Shown one piece after another: positions 19,038 through 28,794 of a stretch of 64,000 nt of DNA. This DNA is from Pseudomonas chlororaphis subsp. aurantiaca (GTDB taxonomy: Bacteria > Pseudomonadota > Gammaproteobacteria > Pseudomonadales > Pseudomonadaceae), in assembly GCF_013466605.1 (NCBI RefSeq), contig NZ_CP059162.1, positions 1,116,001 to 1,180,000 of the forward strand. Direction: 5' to 3'. A model generated the notes under the pieces. That model saw only the letters and a list, made by a program, of their open reading frames with translations, did no database searches and was not told the DNA's origin. A program made the position numbers and the translations under genes. Within the stretch, counting starts at the first letter, position 1, and each line of letters starts with the position of its first letter.

Positions 19038-20642
19038 TCAATCGCGCATTTCGGTCTGGCGTTCGACAGGGTCGATCAGCACGGCTTTCTGCTGGCGCAC
19101 CAGCAGGTCAAGAATTTCGTCCTGGCGCTCGCCGAGGATCCCTGAGAAGCTGATGCCGCTGCTCTTGGTCGGGGCGAGCATGGACACGCGGTACAGCTCG
19201 ACGCTCAACGGCGAATCGATGGACATCGGGCCGCTGCCGTTGGCCGCCAGCTCGCCGCCGACCACGATCAGCGACACCTGGGCGTCGAACGGGTCGAGCT
19301 TGATGTCGCGGTCGGTGTCGGAGAGGTCCTTGATGTGGCCGTAGACGCCGGTCAGGCCGTTGGCCATGGCGACGTTCTCGTACAGGCGGATGTTCACGCT
19401 GTTGCGAATGCGGATGCCGTGGCGACGGTTGCTGATCACCTTGTTGCCCCACAGCAGGTTGTCGGCACTCTCATAGAGGGTGATGCCGTCGGTGTGGTTG
19501 CGGTAGATCTCGTTGTCGGCGATCAGGTTGTTCACGCTGTTCCGGTCGATCACCAGGCCCGAGAGCTTGTTGTCGTAGCTGCGGTTGTTGAAGATGAAGC
19601 TGTCGTTCACTTCCCGGGAAATGATGATCCCGTGCTTCTTCTTGGTCCCGTAGACGGTGTTGTCGGCGATGATCAGCCGGTGCGAACGGTCGTGGGGGTC
19701 GATGCCGTAGACGATGTTGTCCTTGTAGGTGTTGCCCTTGATCACGAAGTCGCGGGTCTCGTAGCAGTAGAAGCCGTACCACATGTCCGAGAACTCCGAG
19801 CCGATGATCCAGCCGGTGGGTTCGGGGCGCTTGAGCACCTTGGCCATGTTCGGCGTGTACTGGGAAATACTCACGCCGTAGGACTTACTGTTGGCGTAGC
19901 CGAAGCTGGCCATCTTGCTGTTGACGATGTAGGTCTCGGTGCCGCCCCAGGCCAGCAGGAACGGACGGAATTCCTTGGGCGAGTTGAAGGTCGCCGGGCC
20001 GTTGTCCTTCTCGCGCCAGCCGGTGACCTTGGTGTCGCGCACGAACAGCTGGCCGTCGTTGACCAGGAACGAGCCGCCTTCCTGGGACAGGCGCAGTTCC
20101 TGGGTCTGCTTGTCGATTTCCAGGATGCCCTTGCGCCCGACCACGATCGGCAGCCGCGCCAGGTACACGCCCGGCGAGGTTTCGCTGATGTACTGCTTGG
20201 GCAGCTTCTTCACCAGCTCCTTGAGGTTGACGTAACCGTCGTCGATGAAGATCGCCTGGGGGATGCCGTGCTGGCGTACCACCCATTCGGCCATCTTGTT
20301 GTCACCGCCGATAAAGTCCTTCAACGCGTCTTCCTGCATCATGCGGCGCACGCTGATCTTGCCGGGCTTGCTGCGCACGATCTTGGCCGCCGCCGCTTCG
20401 GCGGTGTAGCCGGAGAGGTCGGGCAAGGTCGGCTTGGCCAGGTTCAGCGGCGCGGTGGGCGCGCTGCTGACGGTGTAGGTCTTGGCCTGTTGCAGCTCCT
20501 TGGCCACGGTCGGCTGCTTGCCGGGCGTGGCGGCCGGGGCCGGTTCGACGTTGGCGAAGGCGGCGCTGCTGGCCAGCAGCATGGCGCCGGCCAACAGGCT
20601 GATCGAGCCTCGCATCGCTGGGCTGTTCATCGGGCTGTTCAT
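19038..20642 (-). CDS. algG: AlgG, poly-mannuronate C5-epimerase
   Basis: Periplasmic right-handed beta-helix epimerase that turns some mannuronate residues into guluronate, 534 residues. Signal peptide ends near A30 (SSAAFA). The catalytic DPHD motif is at 315-318, inside a run of parallel beta-helix repeats (SFIFNN, NLIADN, NLLWGN). ATG 20642 follows AAGGGAG. The first 12 coding bases are directly duplicated, so the protein starts MNSPMNSPAM and the second ATG at 20630 is a possible alternative start. Confidence 0.96.
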   Translation of the reverse strand: MNSPMNSPAMRGSISLLAGAMLLASSAAFANVEPAPAATPGKQPTVAKELQQAKTYTVSSAPTAPLNLAKPTLPDLSGYTAEAAAAKIVRSKPGKISVRRMMQEDALKDFIGGDNKMAEWVVRQHGIPQAIFIDDGYVNLKELVKKLPKQYISETSPGVYLARLPIVVGRKGILEIDKQTQELRLSQEGGSFLVNDGQLFVRDTKVTGWREKDNGPATFNSPKEFRPFLLAWGGTETYIVNSKMASFGYANSKSYGVSISQYTPNMAKVLKRPEPTGWIIGSEFSDMWYGFYCYETRDFVIKGNTYKDNIVYGIDPHDRSHRLIIADNTVYGTKKKHGIIISREVNDSFIFNNRSYDNKLSGLVIDRNSVNNLIADNEIYRNHTDGITLYESADNLLWGNKVISNRRHGIRIRNSVNIRLYENVAMANGLTGVYGHIKDLSDTDRDIKLDPFDAQVSLIVVGGELAANGSGPMSIDSPLSVELYRVSMLAPTKSSGISFSGILGERQDEILDLLVRQQKAVLIDPVERQTEMRD

Positions 20643-20668
20643 CTCAGGCACTCCCTTGGCGACTCGCA

Positions 20669-22324
20669 TCAGAAGCGCCAGATCACGTCGACAAAGGCGC
20701 GGTGCATGTACGAGTCGACGTTCTTGCCATAGGCATCGCCCGGCTTGAACACGCCGCCACGAAAGCGCACCAGCGCCGAAGGCTCGTCGATCGACTGGCT
20801 GAGCGCGGCCGGCAGCAGGCCTTGCTTGAAGTACTTGGTGACCACCAGATCCACTTCCTGGCCGAGGTCTTTCTCGCCATCGCGCAGCGGCAGGGTCGAG
20901 CTGGAGAGCAGGGCGCCGGTGGCGTCGTCGTAGTTGTTTTCCACGGCGTTGATACCGTTGCTGCCCACCGGCTTGTTGCCGTCCACGCGCCAGAACTTGT
21001 GGTAGATCAGGCTGGCGTCGTATTCGTCGGCGAGCATCCAGGAACCGAACAGGGTCGCGGTCTGCATGTTGTTCATTTCGCCGCGGAAGGCTTCGCCGAA
21101 GCGGTGCACGCGCGAGCGGGTCCCGGTGTAGTTCGAGCGGTTGCTTTCCAGGCCGTTCTGTTCGTAGTCGCCGCTGGCGCGGGCGTAGGCCGCGCCGACC
21201 TGCCATTTCGGGTCCAGGCGCAGGCGCACGCCGAGGTCGGTGGCCCAGCCGTCGAGGTTCTCGCCGGTCTTGGCCTGGGCCGGGCGGGTGCCGTCGGCGT
21301 TCAGCGCGTTGACCTTGTCGCGGTCGCCGCTCATGCCGGTGACGCTCGCCCAGTAGTTGACGGTGTTTCCGTTTTTCAAGCTGTAGGCGTCGCTGTTGGC
21401 TTCCAGGCCGAGCCAGGTCAGGTCGCCGTTCTGGCGCTTGTCCAGGGAGTCGGTGGCTTCGCCCGGTACCGGGTAGTCGAGCTTGCCGTCGTCGTGGCTG
21501 TGGTGGGCGCGGACGCCGACCCAATGCCCCGGGGTCCACTGGTAAGCCACATCGCCATAGACGTGCAGGCGATCCTTGTCTTCCGGCGCCAGCTCCTTGA
21601 GGTCGGTGCGGTACTCGCTGAAGCGTTCGGCGATGCCGACGTTGGCGCGCAGCAGGGTGGTGTCGAAGGTCCAGTTCAGGGCTTCGATGTTGGTGTCGCG
21701 CCATTGGCCGTCGTCGTTGCGCAGGCGCTGGCGACCGAATTTCAACTGCTCGCCCGGGTAGGGGGTGAGGCCGCTGTAGCCGATCCAGAACTCGCGCATC
21801 GCCAGGTAGTTCTTCTTGCTCTTGCGGTCGCTGTTGTTGCTGCTTTCGGTGCTGGCGCCGTCGGACTGCTGCAGGGTGTCGGTCTCGATGATGTCGGTGG
21901 AGGTCACCGCCTGGCCCATGGCGTAGGCGCTCCAGTTGCCGCTTTCGCCGTAGACCCAGGGGCGCAGGTCGAGGCCGACGCCGTTGACGTCGCCGCCGCC
22001 CAGGGTGCCGAGGTCACGGTCGTCTTCGGACTGGCCGGTGATCTTCACGTCCAGGCCGAAGTTCTTGCTCTCGGTGATGGCCGCCAGTGTCGGGGTGGAC
22101 CAGACCAGGGCAAAACCCAGGGCCATACCCAGCTTCGACAGGCTGAACAGTTTTCCCGTAGCCGCTGCCGCAGGCTGCGATCGGCTGCGCAGCAGCCGCA
22201 AAACCTGCGCACGCGGTGCCACTGACAGATCTCGGTCGCCTGGTTGGCGAGCGCTGCGCGCTCGATCGCAGCCTGCGGCAGCGGCTACAGAGGTGGCGGC
22301 GTTGTTGAGTGGAGTGAACTTCAT
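20669..22324 (-). CDS. algE: AlgE, alginate export porin, with REPIN-extended N-terminus
   Basis: Outer-membrane 18-strand beta-barrel that exports alginate. The mature part is typical ([14 protein letters not shown]..., [21 protein letters not shown]-terminal [11 protein letters not shown] ending in Phe). The ATG overlaps the algK stop as ATGA. After [12 protein letters not shown] a 132-base REPIN is read in frame (residues about 13-56, Ala/Arg-rich, including one Cys), and only then comes a normal signal peptide core, [16 protein letters not shown], cleaved near residue 81. Removing 22158-22289 leaves a continuous frame starting [18 protein letters not shown]. Full length is 551 residues. 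An internal ATG at the hydrophobic core lacks a good ribosome site and charged residues, so the long form is probably translated. Confidence 0.95.
   Translation of the reverse strand: MKFTPLNNAATSVAAAAGCDRARSARQPGDRDLSVAPRAQVLRLLRSRSQPAAAATGKLFSLSKLGMALGFALVWSTPTLAAITESKNFGLDVKITGQSEDDRDLGTLGGGDVNGVGLDLRPWVYGESGNWSAYAMGQAVTSTDIIETDTLQQSDGASTESSNNSDRKSKKNYLAMREFWIGYSGLTPYPGEQLKFGRQRLRNDDGQWRDTNIEALNWTFDTTLLRANVGIAERFSEYRTDLKELAPEDKDRLHVYGDVAYQWTPGHWVGVRAHHSHDDGKLDYPVPGEATDSLDKRQNGDLTWLGLEANSDAYSLKNGNTVNYWASVTGMSGDRDKVNALNADGTRPAQAKTGENLDGWATDLGVRLRLDPKWQVGAAYARASGDYEQNGLESNRSNYTGTRSRVHRFGEAFRGEMNNMQTATLFGSWMLADEYDASLIYHKFWRVDGNKPVGSNGINAVENNYDDATGALLSSSTLPLRDGEKDLGQEVDLVVTKYFKQGLLPAALSQSIDEPSALVRFRGGVFKPGDAYGKNVDSYMHRAFVDVIWRF
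22158..22289. mobile_element. REPIN inserted in frame in the algE signal-peptide region
   Basis: A 132-base element bounded by inverted arms GTAGCCGCTGCCGCAGGCTG (from 22158) and CAGCCTGCGGCAGCGGCTAC (to 22288), with a spacer of about 80 bases. The arms match the intergenic copy at 32720-32850 almost exactly. Its length is a multiple of three and it has no stop in the algE frame, so the gene stays open. REPINs are non-autonomous and moved by RAYT transposases; none is present in this window. Confidence 0.9.
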
Positions 22325-23763
22325 AGGGATTCCTCACCGTCTTCTTCCTGCAGCGCGTGCAGTTCCAACGTGTTCTGGCTCAAGGCACCACGTACGGCCT
22401 GCTCCTGTTGCAGCAGGCGTTGGGCCTCGGCGCGTTGGCCTGGCGGCAGTTGGGCTTCGAGTTGTTGCGCAAGCTCGTTGGCTTGCGGGGTGTCCTGGGT
22501 CTTGGCCAGCTGGCTGAAGACATAGGCGTTGAGCGGGTCGGGCTTGGTGCCCTTGCCCTGGGAGAACAGTTGGGCAATGGCGAAATCGGCGCTGTTCTGG
22601 CCGTTGCGCGCGGCGGTCAGCAGGTGGTCCAGGGCCTTTTGCGGATAGACCTGGCCCAGGTAGCCACGGCGGTAGATCTGGCCGAGGTAGTAGTCGGCGG
22701 CGACTTCCTTGCCCTGGGCCTTCTTGAAGTGTTCTTCGGCGACCTTGGCGTCGGCCGGGACCATCTTGCCTTCGTAGTAGAGCTTGCCCAGCAGCAGTTC
22801 GGCGCGGGGCTGGTCGGCGGCGCGACCGTTGTCCAGGTACTGCATCATCTTGTCGACGTCGCCCAGTTCGGGGAAGTCGTAGAGCAGTTGCGCCAGGGTG
22901 ACCCAGGAGGCCGGGTAGCCGGGAGCGATCGGCTCCAGCAGCGCCTGCGCGGTTTTTTCGTCGGTCTTGCCCAGGCTGGCGTCGCCCAGCACCCGGGCCA
23001 CGCTGTCGACCCGTTGCGCGCTGATGACGCCGCGGGCGTGCCCGGCCTGCAGCTGTTTCAGTAGCTCGGCCTGTTGTTCCGGCTGGCCGCGCTTCTGGTA
23101 GACAGTGGCCAGTTCGACGTAGCAGATATCGGTGACGTTCAGCGCTGCCTTGCAGACGGTTTCCACCTCGGCCAGGTGCTGGTCGTAGGTGCCCTGGGTG
23201 CGGTACAGCAGCACCTGGGCCAGGCCGGCTTCCGGGTAGCCGGCGCTGCGCCATTGGCTGATCTGCTGCTGGGCGTCGACCTTGGGGAAGCTCTGCGGAT
23301 ATTGCAGGTAGAGCATCGCCAGCGGGATCAGGGTGTTGCCTTCACCGTTGGCGAAAGCCTTTTTCAGCAGGCCTTCGGCTTCGTGATGCTCGGCCTCGGT
23401 GGAGCCGGGCTTGGCCACCAACAGGCGACCCAGGCGCGCCTGGGCTCGTGGCGAGGTGTCGGCCGCGGCGCGGTAGGTCGCCTCGGCTTGCTTGATCTTC
23501 GCCGGGTCGCGGGTTTCCATCTGGATATCGGCCAGGCCGACCTGGGCTTCGCTGTAACCCAGGTCCGCCAGTCGCCGGTAGTTCTGCTCCGCGAGCACGG
23601 TGTCGCCGCGCTTCAGGGCTTCGTTGGCCAGGCGCTGGTCGGGCAGGCCGGCGCAACCGGCCAGGCTCACGGCCAGAGCCAGCGAGCACAGGGCCAGTAC
23701 GCGGCGACCCTGGGATGGGGCGCGAGCGCGGCGCGTGTCGAGGGGAAGGCTAGTCACAGGCAT
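22321..23763 (-). CDS. algK: AlgK, periplasmic TPR/Sel1 lipoprotein
   Basis: Scaffold lipoprotein of 480 residues that helps place AlgE in the outer membrane and protects the alginate path. The lipobox SLAGC gives lipidated Cys37, after an unusually long Arg-rich n-region. The rest is helical Sel1/TPR-like repeats (for example [21 protein letters not shown] and [13 protein letters not shown]). The stop overlaps the algE ATG by four bases, and the start is 9 bases from the alg44 stop. Confidence 0.95.
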   Translation of the reverse strand: MPVTSLPLDTRRARAPSQGRRVLALCSLALAVSLAGCAGLPDQRLANEALKRGDTVLAEQNYRRLADLGYSEAQVGLADIQMETRDPAKIKQAEATYRAAADTSPRAQARLGRLLVAKPGSTEAEHHEAEGLLKKAFANGEGNTLIPLAMLYLQYPQSFPKVDAQQQISQWRSAGYPEAGLAQVLLYRTQGTYDQHLAEVETVCKAALNVTDICYVELATVYQKRGQPEQQAELLKQLQAGHARGVISAQRVDSVARVLGDASLGKTDEKTAQALLEPIAPGYPASWVTLAQLLYDFPELGDVDKMMQYLDNGRAADQPRAELLLGKLYYEGKMVPADAKVAEEHFKKAQGKEVAADYYLGQIYRRGYLGQVYPQKALDHLLTAARNGQNSADFAIAQLFSQGKGTKPDPLNAYVFSQLAKTQDTPQANELAQQLEAQLPPGQRAEAQRLLQQEQAVRGALSQNTLELHALQEEDGEESL

Positions 23764-23772
23764 GTCCTCCGC

Positions 23773-24942
23773 TTAGAAACCGGCAGCCATGGCTTTGTCG
23801 ATCAGCCAGTTCACGGAGGGGCCGCGGTCGCTGCTGACTTCCACCGGGCGGCCGGCGAAGGCGCTGCTCAGCGGGGCATCGGGCTTGATCTGCACGCGAA
23901 TGTCCGAAGACAGGTCGCTGCTGTTGAGGCTGGTGCTGCTGACGATGGTGCCGGTGCGCACGTCGTCCTCGCCGGCGATCTGGAAGCTGACCTTGGTTCC
24001 CGGACGCACGTCGGCGAACTGGCGGTAGGAGAAGCGCGCCTCGATGTTGGCCTGGCTGTTACGCGGCACCAGCTGGAAGATCACGTCGCCCTTGCTGGCG
24101 TACTGGCCGTCGGCAACCATCTGCTGGGCCACGGTGCAGTCGCAGGGCGAGGTCAGGGTGCCGGTCATCTGCTTGCCGAACAGTTCCTCGACCTTGGCCG
24201 GTTGCAGTTGGTCTTCGTTCAGGTGGCCCTTGAGCACGTCGAGCATGCTGGTGCTGAAGGTCGCCAGCGGGGCGCCCTTGGCGGCCACGCCATCGGCCTG
24301 GATCAGGCTCTGCACGGTGCCGTCGCGCGGCATGGTGACGTTCATCCCCGGCGCGCTGACCAGGCCGGCCTGGGCGTGGCTGACGAAGTACATGCCGTAC
24401 ACCGACTTGAGGATGAAGCCGAAGGCCGCCAGGCCGACGACGAAGATCCCGGCGCTGAAGGTCACCGCACGCAGGCGGCCCAGGGCGCTCATGCCGTGGC
24501 CGGCATCCTTGGTCTTGCGCGCCTTGGTGAAGTTGTCGCGCTGCAGGGTGGCGAGCACGTCGCCCATGGTCACGATGTCGCCGGCCAGGTGCGAGGTGAT
24601 CAGCTGGCGCAGGGTCGAGATGTCCTGGGGCTCGAGGTTCTGGAACTGGCAACCGACACGGCCGCTCTGGCGATCCACGGAGCGCACCTGCAACTCCACG
24701 TCCATGGCCAGCCCGAGGTTGTCGATGACGAACTGCAGGCGCCCCTTGTGCACGTCGCCGACCTTGATCGGCAGCTGCCCGCAGTTGAAGCTCAGGCCGC
24801 CGGCGGAGAGGTCGATGACCCGCGCTTCGACCGGGGTCCGGTCGGGGCCGAAGAAGCGCAGCTTGGCCGGGATTTTGACCCGGGCGTGTTGGCGTTGGGC
24901 TTCGGATTCATGCACTACGTTGACGTTCACGGCGGTGTTCAT
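23773..24942 (-). CDS. alg44: Alg44, c-di-GMP-responsive alginate co-polymerase
   Basis: Inner-membrane protein of 389 residues that activates Alg8. The N-terminal PilZ domain has all c-di-GMP ligands in the known positions: R17 and R21 in RQHAR, D44 and S46 in DLSAGG. One membrane helix follows (about 159-180), then a periplasmic HlyD-like domain ending in FDKAMAAGF-like sequence. Alginate polymerisation is therefore expected to depend on c-di-GMP. Confidence 0.96.
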   Translation of the reverse strand: MNTAVNVNVVHESEAQRQHARVKIPAKLRFFGPDRTPVEARVIDLSAGGLSFNCGQLPIKVGDVHKGRLQFVIDNLGLAMDVELQVRSVDRQSGRVGCQFQNLEPQDISTLRQLITSHLAGDIVTMGDVLATLQRDNFTKARKTKDAGHGMSALGRLRAVTFSAGIFVVGLAAFGFILKSVYGMYFVSHAQAGLVSAPGMNVTMPRDGTVQSLIQADGVAAKGAPLATFSTSMLDVLKGHLNEDQLQPAKVEELFGKQMTGTLTSPCDCTVAQQMVADGQYASKGDVIFQLVPRNSQANIEARFSYRQFADVRPGTKVSFQIAGEDDVRTGTIVSSTSLNSSDLSSDIRVQIKPDAPLSSAFAGRPVEVSSDRGPSVNWLIDKAMAAGF

Positions 24943-24977
24943 AAGGGCTATTTCCTAGTTAATTCAGGCAAGGCGGG

Positions 24978-26468
24978 TCAGACCATCATCAGCAGCGCGG
25001 CGACGAAAATGCTGCCGGCGGAGAAGGTCATGGTCCGAGACGACCAGGTGTTGAACCAACGTTGAAAGCTGGCGAGGTCACGGGACAGAGCAGTCGGTTG
25101 GCGGGTCCAGGACTGTTGGTCGAGGCGGAAGAACACGTAGATCTTCACCAGGGCTCCGACGATCTGGTTGTAATAGAGGATCAAAGGGTAGGCCGGGCCG
25201 ATCCTGTGCCCCGAACAGGACAGCAGCAGGGTCAGCAGCAGGCGAGTGATACCGATCCACAGCAGGTACACCAGGATGAACGCGGTGCCGTACTTGAAGC
25301 TGGCGATCAGCGCCACGGTCAGGCCGAGCAAGGAGGTCCACATCGACACGCGCTGGTCGAACAGCACCACGCTGGTGAACAGGCCCAGGCGCTTGAGACC
25401 CAGTCCCAGGGCCCGGGAGTTCTGCCGCAGGTTGTTGCCGTACCAGCGGAACATCAGCTTGCGGCTGGCCTTGATGAAACTCTTCTCCGGCGGGTGCTCC
25501 ACGGTGTTGATCGCCGCATCGGGCACGTAGAAGGTGTCGTAGCCCAGGCGCATCAGGCTGAACCAGCTGGACTTGTCGTCGCCGGTGAGGAACTTGAAGC
25601 GGCCCAGGCGCCAGTGTTGCAGCGAGTCGCTTTCCACGTCGGCGATGAAGTCCGGGTTGGTGACCACGCTGGCGCGGAATACCGACATGCGTCCGGTCAT
25701 GGTCAGCACGCGCTTGGACAGGGCCATGGAGCACATGTTGATGTGGCGCTGGGCGAAGCGCAGCTTGTGCCACTCGCTCATGATGTAGCCGCCGCGCACT
25801 TCGCAGAACTCGTTGGTGGTCAGGCCGCCGACGTTGCCGAACAGCTGGAACCACGGCACGGTCTTGCGCACCACGCCTTCGCCGAGCACGGTGTCGCCGT
25901 CGATCACCGCGACCACGGCACGATCGTCCGGCAGGTGGCGGGAGATGGCGCGGAAACCGAAGGCGAGGCCGTCGCGCTTGCCGGTGCCGGGGATGCGCAC
26001 GAAGTCGAGCTTGACGTGGGCCGGCGGGTTCATGCGGGCCCAGAGGCTTTTCACCAGCAGCTCGTCGGACATTTCCACGATCGAGCAGACCACGGTGGTG
26101 GGGAAGCCACAGTCGATGGCTTCACGGATCACCGAGCCATAGACCTGGGCGGTGGTCAGGGCGTCGATCCGGAAGCTGGTGACCATCAGGTACACGTGGG
26201 ACGGATCGGCGGCCTTGCCCAGCTTGCGGACCTTGCGGCGCAGGTGCGGGTAGACCACGTAGAGAAACAGCATGCCGCGCACGAAATGCGTGGCACCCAT
26301 CGAGTAGCGCCAGATACCCACGGCGCCAATCAGGAAGATGAAGTCCTTCGATTCGGAGTCGAATGTGGACGCGGGCAACGCCAGGGCGAGCCCCATCAGT
26401 AAACTCAAGAAAAACAGCCAACCTGCGGCCTGGAGTAGGCCGTGCTTTAGCCTGTGCATAATCTGCAT
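24978..26468 (-). CDS. alg8: Alg8, alginate polymerase (GT2 glycosyltransferase)
   Basis: Inner-membrane processive glycosyltransferase that polymerises GDP-mannuronate. 496 residues, with N-terminal membrane segments, a cytosolic GT2 domain and C-terminal spans. Visible motifs are D190-G-D192 (DxD), the GDD at 296-298 and the Q-x-H/R-W-like QHWRLGRF near 284-291. Start ATG 26468 is adjacent to GAGACGG. ATG 26459 (MHRLKHG) is an equally plausible start, three codons in. The gene is separated from algD by two hairpins. Confidence 0.95.
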   Translation of the reverse strand: MQIMHRLKHGLLQAAGWLFFLSLLMGLALALPASTFDSESKDFIFLIGAVGIWRYSMGATHFVRGMLFLYVVYPHLRRKVRKLGKAADPSHVYLMVTSFRIDALTTAQVYGSVIREAIDCGFPTTVVCSIVEMSDELLVKSLWARMNPPAHVKLDFVRIPGTGKRDGLAFGFRAISRHLPDDRAVVAVIDGDTVLGEGVVRKTVPWFQLFGNVGGLTTNEFCEVRGGYIMSEWHKLRFAQRHINMCSMALSKRVLTMTGRMSVFRASVVTNPDFIADVESDSLQHWRLGRFKFLTGDDKSSWFSLMRLGYDTFYVPDAAINTVEHPPEKSFIKASRKLMFRWYGNNLRQNSRALGLGLKRLGLFTSVVLFDQRVSMWTSLLGLTVALIASFKYGTAFILVYLLWIGITRLLLTLLLSCSGHRIGPAYPLILYYNQIVGALVKIYVFFRLDQQSWTRQPTALSRDLASFQRWFNTWSSRTMTFSAGSIFVAALLMMV

Positions 26469-26542
26469 CCGTCTCGATCTCGGGCGAGCCTGTGGGGTGG
26501 CCCGATGGGGTTAAGGCAGGCAAAAAAGCCAAGGGGCACATT

Positions 26543-26637
26543 CCTGTAGCCGTTGCCGGAGGTTGCGATAACCTCCGGCAGTTGCAGGTGCGTCTCGCCC
26601 CCTTCGGGCTTGATCGCACCTGCGACAGCGGCTGCAG
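26543..26637. repeat. REPIN forming twin hairpins between algD and alg8
   Basis: The outer arms CCTGTAGCCG and CGGCTGCAGG are REP-derived. Inside lie two perfect stems: TGCCGGAGGTT (26554-26564) with AACCTCCGGCA (26570-26580), and GCAGGTGCG (26584-26592) with CGCACCTGC (26615-26623). The second stem contains a further GCCC/GGGC hairpin (26597-26609). No T-run follows directly on the minus strand, although CTTTTTTG occurs about 20 bases on. Confidence 0.85.
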
Positions 26638-26665
26638 GAACGGAGAGCTGCCCCGATACCGCTGG

Positions 26666-27982
26666 TTACCAGCAGATACCTTCGGTCCGGCCATTCGCGC
26701 TGGTGGCCTTGGACATGAACCCGACCAGGTCGATGACCTGCTTGCCATGCGGCACGTCTTCGGCCAGGGTGCGGAACTTCTCGTCGCGGTTGCCGAGGAT
26801 GATCACGTCGGAGTTGTCGATCACCGAGTCGAAGTCCGCGTTGAGCAGGGACGAGACGTGGGGGATCTTGGACTCGATGTAGTCCTTGTTGGCACCGTGG
26901 ACACGGGCGTACTCGACGTTGCTGTCGTAGATGCTCAGGTCGAAGCCCTTGCCGATCAGCATTTCCGCCAGTTCCACCAGCGGGCTTTCGCGCAGGTCGT
27001 CGGTACCGGCCTTGAAGCTCAGGCCGAGCAGGGCGACTTTGCGTTTGTCGTGGCTGGAGACGATGTCGAAGGCGTTCTGCACCTGGGACTCGTTACTGCG
27101 CATCAGCGAGTTGAGCAGCGGCGCCTCGATGTCCAGGGAACCGGCGCGGAAGGTCAGGGCGCGCACGTCCTTGGGCAGGCAGGAACCGCCGAAGGCGAAG
27201 CCTGGGCGCATGTAGTACTGGGACAGGTTGAGGGTCTTGTCCTGGCAGACCACGTCCATCACTTCACGACCGTCGACGCCGACGGCCTTGGCGATGTTGC
27301 CGATCTCGTTGGCGAAGGTGACCTTGGTGGCGTGCCACACGTTGCAGGTGTACTTGATCATCTCGGCGACGGCGATGTCCTTGCGGATGATCGGTGCGTC
27401 GAGTTCTTCGTACAGCGATTGCAGGACGTCGCCCGAAGCCTTGTCGAACTCGCCGATCACGGTCATCGGTGGGAAGTCGTAGTCCTTGATCGCGGTGCTT
27501 TCACGCAGGAACTCGGGGTTGACCGCGACGCCGAAGTCGACGCCGGCCTTCTTGCCGGAGCAGTCTTCGAGAATCGGGATCACCACGTTGGCCACGGTGC
27601 CCGGCAGTACGGTGCTGCGCACCACGATGGTGTGACGGGAGGTCTTGTCACGCAGGACAAAACCGATCTCGCGGCATACCGCTTCGATGTAGTTGAGTTC
27701 CAGGTCGCCGTTCTTCTTGCTTGGCGTGCCGACACAGATCATCGACAAGTCGGTGTCGCGAATCGCCTCGGCGAAGTTGGTGGTTCCACGCAGACGACCG
27801 GTTTGAATACCTTGCGCCAGAAGTTCACCCAGACCCGGTTCAACGATCGGCGATTTGCCTGCGTTGATCATATCGATCTTGTCCTTGGCAACATCGACGC
27901 CAACGACCTCATGGCCCCGTGCAGACAGGCAACCGGCACATACCGCGCCGACGTAACCCAAACCAAATATGCTGATGCGCAT
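26666..27982 (-). CDS. algD: AlgD, GDP-mannose 6-dehydrogenase
   Basis: NAD-dependent enzyme that oxidises GDP-mannose to GDP-mannuronate, the committed step of alginate synthesis. 438 residues. The Rossmann start is MRISIFGLGYVGAV and the catalytic nucleophile is C268 in FGGSCLPKD, the same number as in P. aeruginosa. ATG 27982 was chosen because AGAGGT lies 8 bases upstream. It is the first gene of the operon, so its promoter controls all twelve genes. Confidence 0.97.
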   Translation of the reverse strand: MRISIFGLGYVGAVCAGCLSARGHEVVGVDVAKDKIDMINAGKSPIVEPGLGELLAQGIQTGRLRGTTNFAEAIRDTDLSMICVGTPSKKNGDLELNYIEAVCREIGFVLRDKTSRHTIVVRSTVLPGTVANVVIPILEDCSGKKAGVDFGVAVNPEFLRESTAIKDYDFPPMTVIGEFDKASGDVLQSLYEELDAPIIRKDIAVAEMIKYTCNVWHATKVTFANEIGNIAKAVGVDGREVMDVVCQDKTLNLSQYYMRPGFAFGGSCLPKDVRALTFRAGSLDIEAPLLNSLMRSNESQVQNAFDIVSSHDKRKVALLGLSFKAGTDDLRESPLVELAEMLIGKGFDLSIYDSNVEYARVHGANKDYIESKIPHVSSLLNADFDSVIDNSDVIILGNRDEKFRTLAEDVPHGKQVIDLVGFMSKATSANGRTEGICW

Positions 27983-28400
27983 CGCATTTACCTCTGTGTT
28001 ATTCACGCCATTAGATGGCCGGAGTTAATGTTTGCCAGCTTTAATTGCGCACTCGGAAGTTCAACGAACAAGCGTTGAGATATCCAGTGCAGGCAGACTA
28101 AGTTCCGAGTGTCTAAATAAGTGCACTCAAGTTGTGCGCAACTTGGCCTTGTTGTAGGGGCTGCCCTTGAATGTCGCCGTCCTTCCTGCTGGAAGGCTGC
28201 TCCGAGGTTGGCGATAATCCTGATTTATAGGAAAAGTCCCATGATAATCAGGTAGTTAAACGCTCCCGGAAGCGATTTAAGGCGGGCTATGCCATGGCCT
28301 TGTAGGGGATAGTAATGGTGCATTATCTCCTGTGTATTGACCCTAAGTTCGAGTCCTTGAGCAGTAGGTCAGGATAATATGACAACTTCGCTACTGTCTT
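27983..28400 (-). promoter_or_regulatory. algD promoter and leader region
   Basis: In known species algD is driven by the envelope-stress sigma factor AlgU (-35 GAACTT) from far upstream. Three GAACTT hexamers occur on the minus strand here: complement of 28345-28350, of 28100-28105 (as GGAACTT) and of 28057-28062. The first is 368 bases from the ATG, close to the distance seen in P. aeruginosa. None has a perfect TCTGA -10 at 16-17 bases. Perfect inverted repeats CAAGTTG/CAACTTG (28128-28145) and TCAACG/CGTTGA (28061-28078) are possible operators. Confidence 0.45.
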
Positions 28401-28749
28401 TGGATCCCATGTAAGTCATCTCCTACAAACTCGCTGAGAATCGTTACCGGTGGTATGAGCGGTGGTTCAGGACATAGTTCCAGACCACTGATCCTGTTTT
28501 CTGAAATTTCTTGAAATATTGCAAAAGATGGCACTGCTTTCATATTGATAGCACTTACCATTTCAGCCTTTAATTATGGGGAGTTAAAGCGCGGGGATAC
28601 TTTTATGCCACTACCGATAAAAAAATTGCGTGCCACTACTGAAAAAAATGACCTCTGTCGAGTGAAACAAAAGTTATAAATTCATAAGGAAATATTTTGG
28701 CGCCAATTATTTGGCGTTTTGGTGGAAGTCAAAGAGGAAGCGACCGCTC
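28401..28749. other. AT-rich non-coding region above the algD promoter
   Basis: Markedly more AT-rich than the rest of the window, with A and T runs around 28500-28700 and no supported gene. A perfect hairpin CGCCAA-TTAT-TTGGCG lies at 28701-28716. Far-upstream binding of regulators such as AlgR, AmrZ and IHF is known for algD in P. aeruginosa, but no clear AlgR site was recognised. Confidence 0.5.
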
Positions 28750-28786
28750 GTCGACGCACTCGTTTGCGCGAAACCAGTGCGTCGAC
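28750..28786 (-). terminator. hairpin after yaaA
   Basis: GTCGACGCACT (28750-28760) pairs perfectly with AGTGCGTCGAC (28776-28786). The loop itself can pair GTTT with AAAC. It begins 8 bases past the yaaA stop. No T-run follows, so it may protect or terminate the transcript. Confidence 0.55.
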
Positions 28787-28794
28787 CGGGTGCG

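Noticed and set aside
19038..21704. Very long 888-codon form of AlgG
   Set aside because: The upstream part is an out-of-frame reading of algE; a signal peptide and ribosome site fix the algG start at 20642.
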